64,000 nt of DNA from Pseudarthrobacter sp. C4D7 (GCF_013359725.1 NZ_JABFMW010000012.1:1-64000); one strand, 5' to 3'. Numbered from the stretch's first letter, positions 8,321 to 17,020 are shown. Translations and numbers: made by a program. Notes: generated by a model from the sequence alone, not told the origin.

Positions 8321-9652
8321 ATGCTCGACATCCAAGCGACGGACAACGCCGTACCGTCATCCCGTTCCACCACCCCGTCCCCCCGCAACCGCGACAAATT
8401 CACCCCGGAAGTCCGCAAAGGACTTCTGGGGCTCGGCCTGGGCAACGCCCTGGAATGGTACGACTGGATGGTCTTCGGCCTCCTGTCCGCCTTCATCGGG
8501 CCCAACTTCTTCCCCAGCACCGAGCCCCTCTCCGCAACTCTGAATGCGCTGGCAGTATTCGCCGTCGGATTCGCCTTCCGGCCGCTGGGCGGCTTCCTGC
8601 TGGGCACGCTTGCGGACCGCATCGGCCGCCGCCGCGTGATGCTCCTGTCCATCATGCTGATGGCCGGCACCACCCTGGTTATCGCCGTCACCCCCAGCTA
8701 CGCCACCATCGGCGCCTGGTCCGGCATCATCCTCGTGGCATGCCGTGTCCTGCAGGGAATCTCCACCGGCATTGAGGCGCCGCTGTCCACCTCCCACGCC
8801 GTCGAACTGGCACCGGAAGGCCGCGAAGGCTACGTGGCAGGCATCATGTCCTTCTACGTCAACATCGGGATCCTGCTCGCCTCCCTGGTCAGTTTCGTCT
8901 GCAGCCTGGTGATTGGCGGAGCGGCCATGGGGGAGTGGGGCTGGCGCGTCCCGTTCATCATCGGCGCCCTGTTCGGATTCATGGTCCTCTACCTGCGCCG
9001 GTCACTCCCGGAAACCCTTAAGGAAGAGGAACGCGCGTCCAACACCGCCAAGACCGTGTGGTCCGGGGTGGGCAAGCACTGGCTCTCCGTCCTTGCCATC
9101 GTCTTCGTGGTGGGCGCCGCCCAGGCCTACAACTACGCCTGGAACGTAGGACTGCCGAGCGCCGCCCGCAGCGGTTTCAAGGAAGACCCCACCGCGGTCT
9201 TCGCCCTCACCACTGTCCTGGGTGTCATCCTGGTGGCCGGCAGCTGGATCATCGGCAAGCTCGCTGACGGCCGGTCCATGTCCCGCTGGTTCCTGGTGAC
9301 CCGCGTCCTGGCCATCCCGTCCGTGTTCCTGATGCTCCTGTACGTACAGCCTGGCATCGGCGGATTCGCAGCGGTCCTCCTGGGCGGTTCGATCGTCCTG
9401 GTTTTGAACATGACCCTCTACAACGTGGTCAGCTCCTCGCTGATGCCCAAGAACATCCGCGGCACCGGCGTGGCCCTGGGCTACGGCATCGGTGTGGCCG
9501 TCTTCGGTGGTACCGCCTCCTATCTCCTGGTGTGGCTGCAGTCCCTGGACCTCACCTGGGTCTTCCCGGTCTACGTCGCCGTTCTCTCCATCCTCAGCAT
9601 CGTTTTCTACCTCGCCGCGCGCCGCTCAAACGGCATCTTCGTCGGAAAGTAA
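8321..9652 (+). CDS. MFS transporter, metabolite:H+ symporter (MHS) type
   Basis: A 443-residue major facilitator with twelve predicted helices. The MHS signature is clear: NALEWYDWMVFG in helix 1 and the loop motif LADRIGRRRVML between helices 2 and 3, with FRPLGGFLLG before it. The family imports organic acids, betaines or similar solutes with protons. ATG 8321 was chosen because AAGGAC lies 8 bases upstream and the first helix begins about 35 residues later; an in-frame extension to 8213 adds residues with no transporter character. It opens the CoA-dependent catabolic operon, so its substrate is probably that pathway's starting compound. Confidence 0.88.
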   Translation: MLDIQATDNAVPSSRSTTPSPRNRDKFTPEVRKGLLGLGLGNALEWYDWMVFGLLSAFIGPNFFPSTEPLSATLNALAVFAVGFAFRPLGGFLLGTLADRIGRRRVMLLSIMLMAGTTLVIAVTPSYATIGAWSGIILVACRVLQGISTGIEAPLSTSHAVELAPEGREGYVAGIMSFYVNIGILLASLVSFVCSLVIGGAAMGEWGWRVPFIIGALFGFMVLYLRRSLPETLKEEERASNTAKTVWSGVGKHWLSVLAIVFVVGAAQAYNYAWNVGLPSAARSGFKEDPTAVFALTTVLGVILVAGSWIIGKLADGRSMSRWFLVTRVLAIPSVFLMLLYVQPGIGGFAAVLLGGSIVLVLNMTLYNVVSSSLMPKNIRGTGVALGYGIGVAVFGGTASYLLVWLQSLDLTWVFPVYVAVLSILSIVFYLAARRSNGIFVGK

Positions 9653-9662
9653 GGACTCCCCT

Positions 9663-11060
9663 ATGAACAACACACCCAGCTTCGCCGCGCCCAAAATCGG
9701 CTCCCTGGAGCTCTCCACCACCACCGCGGACCTCACCGCCCCGGTGATCTCCCGCTCCAACGTCCTGGTGGTTGGTGGTGGCCCCGCAGGCGTGGCCGCC
9801 GCCGTCACCGCCGCCCGCTCCGGCGCCAAGGTGACCCTCCTGGAACGCTACTCCTCCCTGGGCGGCCTGGCCTCCGGCGGCATGGTTCTGGTCCTGGATG
9901 ACATGATCAACGGCCAGGACATCACCGTCACCGGCATCGTGTCCGAATACGTGGAACGCCTGCAGAAACTCGGCCTGGCCATCGTCCCGCCCGCCGAGGA
10001 CCGCCGCACGTCGGAGGAACTCTGGAACAAGTGGGGGCGCTACGGCACGTTCGACTTCCACTCCCACACCAACCCCAAGCCCATCTGCTACGCCGCCGCG
10101 TTCGACCCCGACGGCTGGAAGCGCGTCTCCAACGACCTTGTCCGTGAAGCCGGGGTGGACCTGCGGCTGCACTCCTGGTTCTCCCGCCCCATCGTGGACA
10201 ACGGCGTGATCAAGGGCGTGGTCTGCGAAACCAAGCTCGGCCCCCAGGCCTTCATGGCGGACGTGGTCATCGACACCACCGGCGACATCGACGTGGCCTC
10301 CCGCGCCGGCGCCAGCTATGCCAAGGACAACTACCTCACCACCCTGGTGTTCCGGCTGGGCAACGTGGACACCGCCGCCGCCGAAGCATTCGAGCAGGCC
10401 AACCCCAAGGAAGCCCGCGCCATCAACCGCAAAATCAAACGCCTCCTGGGCGGGGCCTGGGAGCTGTGGTGGCTCAAGACCCCCATCGACGGCGTGGTCT
10501 GGTGCAACGCCCCGCACATGACCGGCTTCGACGGCGTGGACCCGGCGGACATGACCGCCGCCGAGTTCGCCGCCCGCGACAAGATCTCCGAGGCAGTGGA
10601 CTACGTCCGGGCCAACCTTCCCGGGTTCGAGAAGTGCTACATGCTGGACGTCGCCTCCCAGATGGGCGTCCGCCAGACCCGGCTGCTGCAGGGCGAGTAT
10701 GTGATGACCAAGGACGACGTCACCTCCCGCCGCCACTTCCAGGACAGCGTGGCCCGCGGCCGCGACTACTACTACCCGTACCGGTCCTTGCTGCCCAAGG
10801 AAGTGGACCAGCTGCTGGTGGCCGGCCGCCATTATTCCGCCACCCCGGAGGCCCAGAAGATGTCCCGCGAGATCCCGCCCTGCATGGCCATGGGCCAGGC
10901 CGTCGGCGTCGCCGCGGCACTCGCCGTCGAGTCCGGCATGCTGGTTCGCGACGTAGCGGCAGCGGACATCCAGCTGGGAATGCGCCGGCACGGCGCCGAC
11001 CCCGGCGAGGTCCCGTCGTCGAACGCCACCCTGGACAGCGAAGCGGCGGTCCTGGCATGA
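9663..11060 (+). CDS. FAD-dependent oxidoreductase (FAD_oxidored type)
   Basis: The 465-residue protein has an N-terminal dinucleotide fold with VVGGGPAGVAAAVTAARSG (GGGPAG at 38-43) and an LLER strand end typical of FAD binding. Later segments (VVIDTTGDIDVASRAGA, DVASQMGVRQTRLLQGEY, VAGRHYSATPEAQK) match the broad FAD_oxidored family related to fumarate reductase-type flavoproteins. The substrate is unknown; it may desaturate or oxidise the imported compound. The ferredoxin at the end of the operon could be an electron partner. AAGGA precedes ATG 9663, 10 bases after the transporter stop. The stop overlaps the CoA-transferase start (ATGA). Confidence 0.85.
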   Translation: MNNTPSFAAPKIGSLELSTTTADLTAPVISRSNVLVVGGGPAGVAAAVTAARSGAKVTLLERYSSLGGLASGGMVLVLDDMINGQDITVTGIVSEYVERLQKLGLAIVPPAEDRRTSEELWNKWGRYGTFDFHSHTNPKPICYAAAFDPDGWKRVSNDLVREAGVDLRLHSWFSRPIVDNGVIKGVVCETKLGPQAFMADVVIDTTGDIDVASRAGASYAKDNYLTTLVFRLGNVDTAAAEAFEQANPKEARAINRKIKRLLGGAWELWWLKTPIDGVVWCNAPHMTGFDGVDPADMTAAEFAARDKISEAVDYVRANLPGFEKCYMLDVASQMGVRQTRLLQGEYVMTKDDVTSRRHFQDSVARGRDYYYPYRSLLPKEVDQLLVAGRHYSATPEAQKMSREIPPCMAMGQAVGVAAALAVESGMLVRDVAAADIQLGMRRHGADPGEVPSSNATLDSEAAVLA

Positions 11061-12310
11061 GCGCGGCAACGGCAGAGCGGATGGCGGAACGTACGACGGC
11101 GGCAGGCCCCGCCGTGGCTGCCCCACCGGTGCCCCTTCCGCTGGAGGGCATCCGGATCGTGGACTTCACCCAGGTGTTCATGGGCCCGTCCTGTACCCAG
11201 CTGCTGGGCGATTACGGTGCCGACATCATCAAGGTTGAACGCCCCGGCGCGGGCGACATTTCCCGCAACTCGTTCCCCGACCAGGACGGCCAGGACAACC
11301 CGATCTTCCTGTCCATTAACCGCAACAAGCGCAGCGTCTCCGTGGACACCCGCACCGACGAAGGCCGGGAGGTGCTGCACCGGCTCCTGGCCGACGCCGA
11401 CGTGGTGGTCAGCAATTTCCGCTCCGGCGTCATGGAGCGGATGGGCTTCGGCTATGAGGACCTCAAGGCAAAGAACCCCGGCATCATCTGGGCCTCCGGC
11501 ACCGGATTCGGCCCGGTGGGGCCGTACTCGCACAAGGGCGGGCAGGACGCGATTGCCCAGGCATACTCCGGAGTGATGTGGCGGCGCGAATCGGAGGACC
11601 AGAAGCCGGCCATCTACCCCACCACCCTCTGTGACTACATCACCGGCATGCACCTCATGCAGGGCATCCTCCTGGCGCTGCGTACCCGGCAGGCGTCCGG
11701 CGTGGGACAGAAGGTGGAGGTGACCATGTACGACTCCATGCTCCACCTGCAGATGCAGGAGGCCTGCATGCAGCTCAACCGCGGTTACGAGGTCAACTGG
11801 GGCGCCATGCCCCTGAGCGGCGTCTTCGAGACCACCGACGGTGCCGTGTGCATGGTGGGCGGATTCACCCCGGACCCGCTGGCCCGGATTTCCGACGCCC
11901 TGGGCCTGGACGAGGACCTGACCGAGCGGCCCGGGTTCGCCACGCTGGAGCAGCAGTTCAAGAACAAGCCCGCCCTGCAGGCCATCTTCCGCGGGCACTT
12001 CGCCACCAACACCACTGAGTACTGGACCGGGAAACTGGAGGAACAAGGGCTGCTCAACGCCCCCGTCCACACCCTGGAACAGGCACTGGCCGATGCCCAG
12101 ACCGAGGCGAACGGCATGATCGTGGAGGCCGAACACCCCCGGGTGGGAACCGTCAAAATGCTCAACGCCCCCATCCGGCTCTCCGCCACCCCGCCCAGCA
12201 TCCGCCGCGCTGCACCCCGCCTGGGCGAACACAACGTGGAGGTCCTGCTGGAAAACGGCTTCGACGCCGAGACCATTGCGCGCCTGCAGCAGCTGGGGGT
12301 CCTGCGGTGA
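11057..12310 (+). CDS. Class III CoA transferase (CaiB/BaiF family)
   Basis: A 417-residue family III CoA transferase, which moves CoA between carboxylic acids through an aspartyl-CoA anhydride. The N-terminal fold is typical (LEGIRIVDFTQVFMGP, LLGDYGADIIKVERPG, SINRNKRSVSVD) and Asp164 in GGQDAIAQAYSG aligns with the catalytic aspartate of formyl-CoA transferase. The start overlaps the flavoprotein stop (ATGA) and its stop overlaps the crotonase start (GTGA), so the three are translationally coupled. The pairing with a crotonase recalls carnitine CaiB-CaiD, but the other partners differ, so the acid activated is not known. Confidence 0.92.
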   Translation: MSAATAERMAERTTAAGPAVAAPPVPLPLEGIRIVDFTQVFMGPSCTQLLGDYGADIIKVERPGAGDISRNSFPDQDGQDNPIFLSINRNKRSVSVDTRTDEGREVLHRLLADADVVVSNFRSGVMERMGFGYEDLKAKNPGIIWASGTGFGPVGPYSHKGGQDAIAQAYSGVMWRRESEDQKPAIYPTTLCDYITGMHLMQGILLALRTRQASGVGQKVEVTMYDSMLHLQMQEACMQLNRGYEVNWGAMPLSGVFETTDGAVCMVGGFTPDPLARISDALGLDEDLTERPGFATLEQQFKNKPALQAIFRGHFATNTTEYWTGKLEEQGLLNAPVHTLEQALADAQTEANGMIVEAEHPRVGTVKMLNAPIRLSATPPSIRRAAPRLGEHNVEVLLENGFDAETIARLQQLGVLR

Positions 12311-13110
12311 CCGCGGTGGCGGAGCGGGTTGATGAGGTGACCCTCTTCATCCACGACGGCGTCGCAACCGTCACCATCGACCGGCAGCACGTCCTCAACG
12401 CCGTCGACGGCAGTGCGCAGGCCCGGCTCAACAGGATCTGGGAGCAGCTGGAACAGGACCCGTCCGTGCGGGCCGTCGTCATCACGGGCGCCGGGTCCAA
12501 AGCCTTCTGCGTCGGAGCGGACATGTCCGCCTCCGCCGTGGACAAGACCGGCCTGGAATACTGGGCCGGCCTGGACCCCAACGGCTTCGGCGGCCTGAGC
12601 CTGCGCACCACCCTGGACATCCCCGTGATCGCCAAGGTCAACGGCTACGCCCTGGGCGGCGGGATGGAGATCGTCCTGGGTGCGGACATTGTGGTGGCGG
12701 CTGACAGCGCAAAGTTCGGGCTGACCGAGCCCCGGGTGGGTCGGTTGGCGCTCGACGGCGGCATCCACCAGCTGGTGCGCCGCGTCCCCTACACCCAGGC
12801 GATGGGCATGCTGCTCACCGGCCGGAAAGCCGGTGCAGCCGAGATGCACGCCATGGGCCTGGTCAACGAGGTGGTTCCTGCCGAAGAGCTCGACGCCGCC
12901 GTGCAGCGCTGGGTGGACCAGATCCTGGCCTGTGCCCCCACTTCCGTCCGGGCGGTCAAGCAGATGGCTGCCCGGACTTCGCACCTCACGGCCGCCGAAG
13001 CGCGCGGCCTCCGGCTTCCGGCCCTGATGGCTGCCCTGGACAGTGAAGACTCCGCAGAAGGCGTCCGCGCCTTCCAGGAAAAACGTCCGCCGGTGTGGCC
13101 GGGCTGCTGA
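12307..13110 (+). CDS. Enoyl-CoA hydratase/isomerase (crotonase family)
   Basis: The 267-residue protein carries both oxyanion-hole segments of crotonases, KAFCVGADMSA (65-75) and ALGGGME (115-121), and both glutamates used by hydratases: Glu121 in GGGMEIV and Glu141 in FGLTEPRVG. Retention of both suggests hydration or dehydration of an enoyl-CoA rather than simple isomerisation. It starts with a GTG overlapping the CoA-transferase stop. In the operon it would act on the CoA ester made by the upstream CaiB-type enzyme. Confidence 0.92.
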   Translation: MTAVAERVDEVTLFIHDGVATVTIDRQHVLNAVDGSAQARLNRIWEQLEQDPSVRAVVITGAGSKAFCVGADMSASAVDKTGLEYWAGLDPNGFGGLSLRTTLDIPVIAKVNGYALGGGMEIVLGADIVVAADSAKFGLTEPRVGRLALDGGIHQLVRRVPYTQAMGMLLTGRKAGAAEMHAMGLVNEVVPAEELDAAVQRWVDQILACAPTSVRAVKQMAARTSHLTAAEARGLRLPALMAALDSEDSAEGVRAFQEKRPPVWPGC

Positions 13111-13154
13111 ACACACGTTTCCCACTAAGAGTTCCAACAAAAGAAGGACCACTC

Positions 13155-14105
13155 ATGCCGCAATCCGTCGCGCCTGAAAATCGTGAATCCCTGGCTCCGG
13201 GCGTGTGGGGCGTCGTTGCCACCCCGTTCCAGGGCAGCACCCTGGACGTGGACCTGGACAGCCTCTCGGACCTCGTGGAGCGCTACGAAACCATCGGCGC
13301 CACCGGCCTGACCGTCCTGGGCGTATTCGGTGAGGCTGCCGCCCTCACGGCGGAAGAGCGGCGCCAGGTCCTGGAAATCGCCGTCGAATGCACCAGTCTG
13401 CCTTTGGTGGTGGGGGTCACGGCACTGGCCACCCGGCCGGCCATCGAGGAAATCCGCGCCGCACAGGAGGCAGCAGGCTTCCGGCTCGCGGCCGTCATGG
13501 TGCAGGCCAACTCGCCCAAGGCCGACGTGGTGGCCGCGCACCTGGACGCCATCCACCGTGCCACCGGCGCCAAGGTGGTGCTGCAGGACTACCCTCTGGC
13601 CAGCGGCGTGACCATCTCCACCGACGCCCTCATCGCGGTGGTCAAGGCAAGTCCTGACGTCATCGCCATCAAGGCCGAGGCTCCACCCACCAGCGTGGCC
13701 ATCGCCACGCTCAGCGCCGCCACCGGGATTTCGGTGTTCGGCGGCCTCGGCGGCCAGGGCCTGCTGGACGAACTCCTCGCCGGGGCGGCAGGTGCCATGA
13801 CGGGATTCTCCTACCCGGAAGCGCTTATCGCCTGCGTTCGGGCCTGGCAGCGCGAAGGCTATGCAGCCGCGGCCGCCCAGCTGGTGCCGTACCTGCCGCT
13901 CATCAACTTTGAACAGCAGGCCAAGGTGGCGCTGGCCATTCGGAAAGAATGCCTGCGGGAACGGGGCTGGATCAAGGACGCCGGCGTCCGGGCCCCGGCA
14001 GCTGGTTTCCCAGAGAACCTGCGGCACGCCATGTCCGCCCACCTCTGCGAAGCCACCACCGCACTGAAACTGGCCAGTGCCCCCGTACCGGCCGGGAGCC
14101 TCTGA
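13155..14105 (+). CDS. DapA-family (dihydrodipicolinate synthase-like) lyase or dehydratase
   Basis: A 316-residue class I aldolase-type TIM barrel. The Schiff-base lysine is Lys173 in VIAIKAEAPP and the proton-relay tyrosine is Tyr146 in LQDYPLASG; GVFGEAAALTAEER corresponds to the GTTGE substrate loop, with Phe-Gly in place of Thr-Gly. The loop and the sequence after the lysine differ from true DapA, and the catabolic context argues against lysine synthesis. Members of this family cleave or dehydrate 2-oxo acids; hydratase-aldolases such as NahE give an aldehyde plus pyruvate, which would fit the downstream aldehyde dehydrogenase. ATG 13155 follows AAGAAGGA. Confidence 0.88.
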   Translation: MPQSVAPENRESLAPGVWGVVATPFQGSTLDVDLDSLSDLVERYETIGATGLTVLGVFGEAAALTAEERRQVLEIAVECTSLPLVVGVTALATRPAIEEIRAAQEAAGFRLAAVMVQANSPKADVVAAHLDAIHRATGAKVVLQDYPLASGVTISTDALIAVVKASPDVIAIKAEAPPTSVAIATLSAATGISVFGGLGGQGLLDELLAGAAGAMTGFSYPEALIACVRAWQREGYAAAAAQLVPYLPLINFEQQAKVALAIRKECLRERGWIKDAGVRAPAAGFPENLRHAMSAHLCEATTALKLASAPVPAGSL

Positions 14106-14905
14106 TGGATCTGGGTATCGCCGGACGCACGGCGCTGGTGGCGGCCTCCACCGGCGGGCTGGGACTTGCCGTGGCAAGCGCACTGGCCGCCGAGGGAGCC
14201 AGGGTTGCCATCGTGGGCCGGCGCCGGGACCGAGCCGAAGAGATCGTGGGCGGGTTGCAGGCAGCGCACGGCGGACTTCCGGGGTTCGCTGCCATCGCCG
14301 TCGAAGCCGACCTCACCGCTCCCGGGGGAGTGGAAGCGGCCGTGGCCCAGACCCAGTCAGGGCTGGGCCCGGTGGACATCCTGGTCCTCAACGGACCCGG
14401 CCCCAAGCCCGGCGCTGCCGCCACCCTGGACTCGGAGGACATCGCCTCTGCTTTCGAAACCCTGGTCAAGCCACACCAAGAGTTGGTGTCCCGCACCCTC
14501 CCCGGCATGCGGGAACGGCGGTGGGGGAGGATCCTGGCCGTCGGCTCCAGCGGCGTGTCGGCCCCCCTGCCCAATCTGGCCATCTCCAATACCGGACGCG
14601 CCGCGCTCGCCGCCTACCTCAAGACGCTCGCTGCCGAAGTGGCACTCGACGGGGTCACCGTCAACCTGCTCCTGCCGGGCCGGATCGCCACGGACCGGGT
14701 TACCGAGCTGGATCAGGCCGCCGCGAAGCGCCGCGGCACCACGCTGGAAGAGATCCGGCTTGAGTCCCGCAAAACCATCCCCGCGCGGCGGTATGGGGAA
14801 CCCGCTGAATTCGGCGCCGCAGCCGCCTTCCTGTGCAGCGCGCCGGCGTCGTACATCACCGGCGTGGCACTGCGGTGCGACGGCGGCCTCATCCGCAGCC
14901 TCTAG
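14105..14905 (+). CDS. Short-chain dehydrogenase/reductase with altered catalytic residues
   Basis: The 266-residue SDR has a nucleotide-binding start (ALVAASTGGLGLAVASAL) and ends with the usual ITGVALRCDGG. In the catalytic region the sequence reads AISNTGRAALAAYLKTLA: aligned on the usual YxxxK, Tyr is Ser and Lys is Arg. A branch of SDRs with SNxxR at this site is known, and its reactions are poorly defined. The cofactor loop has TGGLG, and GRRRD after the second strand suggests NADPH preference. The start overlaps the lyase stop (TGATG), so the two are coupled. Confidence 0.87.
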   Translation: MDLGIAGRTALVAASTGGLGLAVASALAAEGARVAIVGRRRDRAEEIVGGLQAAHGGLPGFAAIAVEADLTAPGGVEAAVAQTQSGLGPVDILVLNGPGPKPGAAATLDSEDIASAFETLVKPHQELVSRTLPGMRERRWGRILAVGSSGVSAPLPNLAISNTGRAALAAYLKTLAAEVALDGVTVNLLLPGRIATDRVTELDQAAAKRRGTTLEEIRLESRKTIPARRYGEPAEFGAAAAFLCSAPASYITGVALRCDGGLIRSL

Positions 14906-14932
14906 CCACACCCAACATCCCGAAGGAACGCC

Positions 14933-16402
14933 ATGACCTCCACCGCACTGGATCCCGAGACCACTACCCACGCACACCTGACCGCCCAGCACCTCATCAA
15001 CGGCCAGTGGCTGGGAGAAGCAGCCACCCGGCGCATGAACCCTGCCCGGCCGGAGGAACTGGCGGCGCTGTCACCCAGCGGCACTGCCGCGGACGTGGAC
15101 GCGGCCATTACCGCTGCGGCCGCTGCCCAACCGGCCTGGGCAGCGCTGCCGGCGCCCTCCCGTGGCGCCATCCTGCTCACCGCCGGGAACCTGCTGATCG
15201 AACGCCAGGCCGCCATTGCGGAGGACCTGGTCCGCGAGGAAGGCAAAACCCTGGCCGAGGCCAAGGGCGAGGTGAAGCGGGCTTCCGACGTGCTGCGCTT
15301 CTTCGGTTCACTCGGCTGGGCCGCCACCGGCGAAGTGCTGCCCAGCGGCCTGCCGGACACCACCATCACCACCCGTCGGGAACCCCTGGGCGTCGTCGGG
15401 CTGATCACACCCTGGAACTTCCCCATCGCCATCCCCGCCTGGAAGACCGCGCCGGCACTGATCAGCGGCAACGCGGTGGTGATCAAGCCTGCCGAACTCA
15501 CGCCGCTCTCAGCCACGCACCTGGCCCGTGCGCTGCAGGATGCCGGGCTGCCTGCAGGCGTGTTCAACGTGGTCCACGGCAAGGGCCGGGTAGTGGGCGA
15601 TGCCCTTGCCCGCGATCCCCGCATCGCCGGCATGTCCTTCACCGGATCCACCAGCGTTGGTTTGGGCCTGCAGGAAATCCTCAACGGCCGGCGCGCCCGG
15701 GTTCAGCTGGAGATGGGCGGCAAGAACGGGGTCCTGGTCCTGGACGACGCCGATCCCGTCAAAGCCGCCCAGGTAGTGGCTGCCGGTGCCTTCGGCCTCA
15801 CGGGCCAGGCTTGTACCGCCACCTCCAGGGTCTACGTCACCCCCGGCATCCGCACGGCGTTCCTGGATGCCCTCGTGGCCGAGGCAGCCAAGTACACGCC
15901 GGGGGACGGGCTCGAATCAGCGATGGGCGCCGTGGTGAGCCAGCAGCAGTTCGAGCAGGACCAGGCAGCGGTGCGCGGCGCCGTCGAACGCGGTGCAACC
16001 CTCCTGCATGGAAAGTACGACGGCGACTCTTCCGAAGCGCTGTCCTTCCCTGCCGCGGTGCTCACCGGCGTGGCCTTCGACGATCCAGCCGTGACCGAGG
16101 AAATCTTCGGCCCGGTGGTGGCCGTCTTGGAAGTGCCCGACTACGAGGCCGGCCTGGCCGCCATTAACGACTCCCGTTACGGGCTGACCGCCGGCATCTG
16201 CACCGACTCGCTGGCCCTGGCCACCGACTTCTCGGCCCGCGCCCAGGCAGGGGTCATCAAGGTCAACCGGCCCACTGCGGGACTGGACCTGAACGTGCCG
16301 TTCGGCGGCGTAAAAGACTCCTCCACCAACACGTTCCGCGAGCAGGGAAGGTCCGCCTTGGAGTTCTTCACCTGGGGCAAGACCGTGTACACGGGCGTGT
16401 AG
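14933..16402 (+). CDS. NAD(P)-dependent aldehyde dehydrogenase
   Basis: A 489-residue ALDH superfamily member with all key residues: Asn162 in PWNFP, Lys185 in VVIKPAE, Glu260 in LEMGGKN and the nucleophile Cys294 in GQACTATSR. The closest style is the succinate-semialdehyde / 2-oxoglutarate-semialdehyde / vanillin dehydrogenase group. It probably oxidises the aldehyde released by the upstream DapA-type enzyme; that link is inference. AAGGA lies 6 bases before ATG 14933. The ferredoxin gene follows 5 bases after the stop. Confidence 0.93.
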   Translation: MTSTALDPETTTHAHLTAQHLINGQWLGEAATRRMNPARPEELAALSPSGTAADVDAAITAAAAAQPAWAALPAPSRGAILLTAGNLLIERQAAIAEDLVREEGKTLAEAKGEVKRASDVLRFFGSLGWAATGEVLPSGLPDTTITTRREPLGVVGLITPWNFPIAIPAWKTAPALISGNAVVIKPAELTPLSATHLARALQDAGLPAGVFNVVHGKGRVVGDALARDPRIAGMSFTGSTSVGLGLQEILNGRRARVQLEMGGKNGVLVLDDADPVKAAQVVAAGAFGLTGQACTATSRVYVTPGIRTAFLDALVAEAAKYTPGDGLESAMGAVVSQQQFEQDQAAVRGAVERGATLLHGKYDGDSSEALSFPAAVLTGVAFDDPAVTEEIFGPVVAVLEVPDYEAGLAAINDSRYGLTAGICTDSLALATDFSARAQAGVIKVNRPTAGLDLNVPFGGVKDSSTNTFREQGRSALEFFTWGKTVYTGV

Positions 16403-16407
16403 CCGCT

Positions 16408-16728
16408 GTGACGTATGTGATTGCGCAGCCCTGCGTGGATGTGAAGGACAAAGCCTGCATCCAGGAGTGCCCGGTGGACTGCATCTACGAAGGCGAACGT
16501 TCCCTGTACATCCACCCGTCCGAATGCGTGGACTGCGGCGCATGTGATCCCGTGTGCCCGGTGGAGGCGATCTACTATTCCGACGACGTGCCGGACGAGT
16601 GGACAGACTACGTCCGCGCTAACGCGGAGTTTTTCACCGAGGTGGGGTCACCGCAGGGCGCATCGGCCGTGGGGAACCTGCACTGGGACCATCCGGTGAT
16701 CCAGGCTGAGCCCCAGCCGGTCCGGTAA
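16408..16728 (+). CDS. fdxA: Seven-iron ferredoxin FdxA
   Basis: The 106-residue protein matches actinobacterial FdxA (MTYVIAQPCVDVKDKAC at the start). Cys9, Cys17 and Cys50 fit the [3Fe-4S] ligands; Cys21, Cys40, Cys43 and Cys46 fit the [4Fe-4S] ligands; Cys25 corresponds to the free cysteine of Azotobacter ferredoxin I. It starts at a GTG five bases after the aldehyde dehydrogenase. As the last gene before a terminator it could carry electrons for the operon's flavoprotein, though FdxA proteins also serve cytochromes P450 and general redox. Confidence 0.93.
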   Translation: MTYVIAQPCVDVKDKACIQECPVDCIYEGERSLYIHPSECVDCGACDPVCPVEAIYYSDDVPDEWTDYVRANAEFFTEVGSPQGASAVGNLHWDHPVIQAEPQPVR

Positions 16729-16764
16729 CACCCGGGTTCCAGCTCTCTTTCTCCTGCAGTTCCC

Positions 16765-16796
16765 ATGGCCGCCAAGCCTTCCCGCTTGGCGGCCAT
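16765..16796. terminator. Terminator of the CoA-dependent catabolic operon
   Basis: A perfect 13-bp stem, ATGGCCGCCAAGC (16765-16777) with 16784-16796, and a 6-nt loop, 36 bases past the ferredoxin stop. It separates the first catabolic operon from the second transporter. Confidence 0.75.
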
Positions 16797-16828
16797 TGCT
16801 GCTTTAAGCGTCCCTTTTCGCTCTTGTT

Positions 16829-16999
16829 ACAACCACGTTGCCTTGGACGCAACTAAGGAATTTTGGCTTCTTCTGGCATGCAATCGACCCCTCCGCCCGT
16901 GAAATGCTGACGGATCGCAATGTAATGCTGCAGAAAATCCTTGACTGTGTTCCGGATCACGGCCTATCTTGAAACAACCATGTTGCAAGCAATGCAACT
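16829..16999 (+). promoter_or_regulatory. Twin palindromic operators around the second MHS transporter promoter
   Basis: The palindrome GTTGC-N7-GCAAC occurs at 16837-16853 and 16982-16998. Each is preceded by ACAACCA plus one variable base and followed by T, giving two related 26-bp blocks (16829-16854 and 16974-16999) 145 bases apart. The downstream copy begins just after the -10 of a good promoter and would block or loop it. In its centre GTTGCA-AGCAA-TGCAAC is a perfect inverted repeat. The IclR protein encoded at 19823 is the nearest candidate to bind. Confidence 0.6.
16941..16970 (+). promoter_or_regulatory. Sigma-70-type promoter for the transporter-creatinase unit
   Basis: TTGACT (16941-16946) and TATCTT (16965-16970) are separated by 18 bases, about 50 bases upstream of the transporter start. 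This indicates that the second unit is transcribed apart from the first operon. Confidence 0.6.
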
Positions 17000-17020
17000 C
17001 CTACTCTTAGTGGTGGTTCA

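Noticed and set aside
9594..11126. Long open frame (about 510 codons) on the minus strand opposite the FAD oxidoreductase
   Set aside because: It mirrors the codon pattern of the real gene on the plus strand; its product is His/Gly/Val-rich without domains, as expected from GC-rich antisense frames.
13155..14105. Lysine-biosynthetic dapA
   Set aside because: Catabolic neighbours, an altered GTTGE loop (GVFGE) and an unusual sequence after the Schiff-base lysine argue for another 2-oxo acid lyase or dehydratase.
10466..14763. Carnitine (Cai) operon
   Set aside because: CaiB- and crotonase-type enzymes are present, but CaiA, CaiC, CaiT and the Fix proteins are missing and the DapA, SDR and aldehyde dehydrogenase genes do not belong to that pathway.
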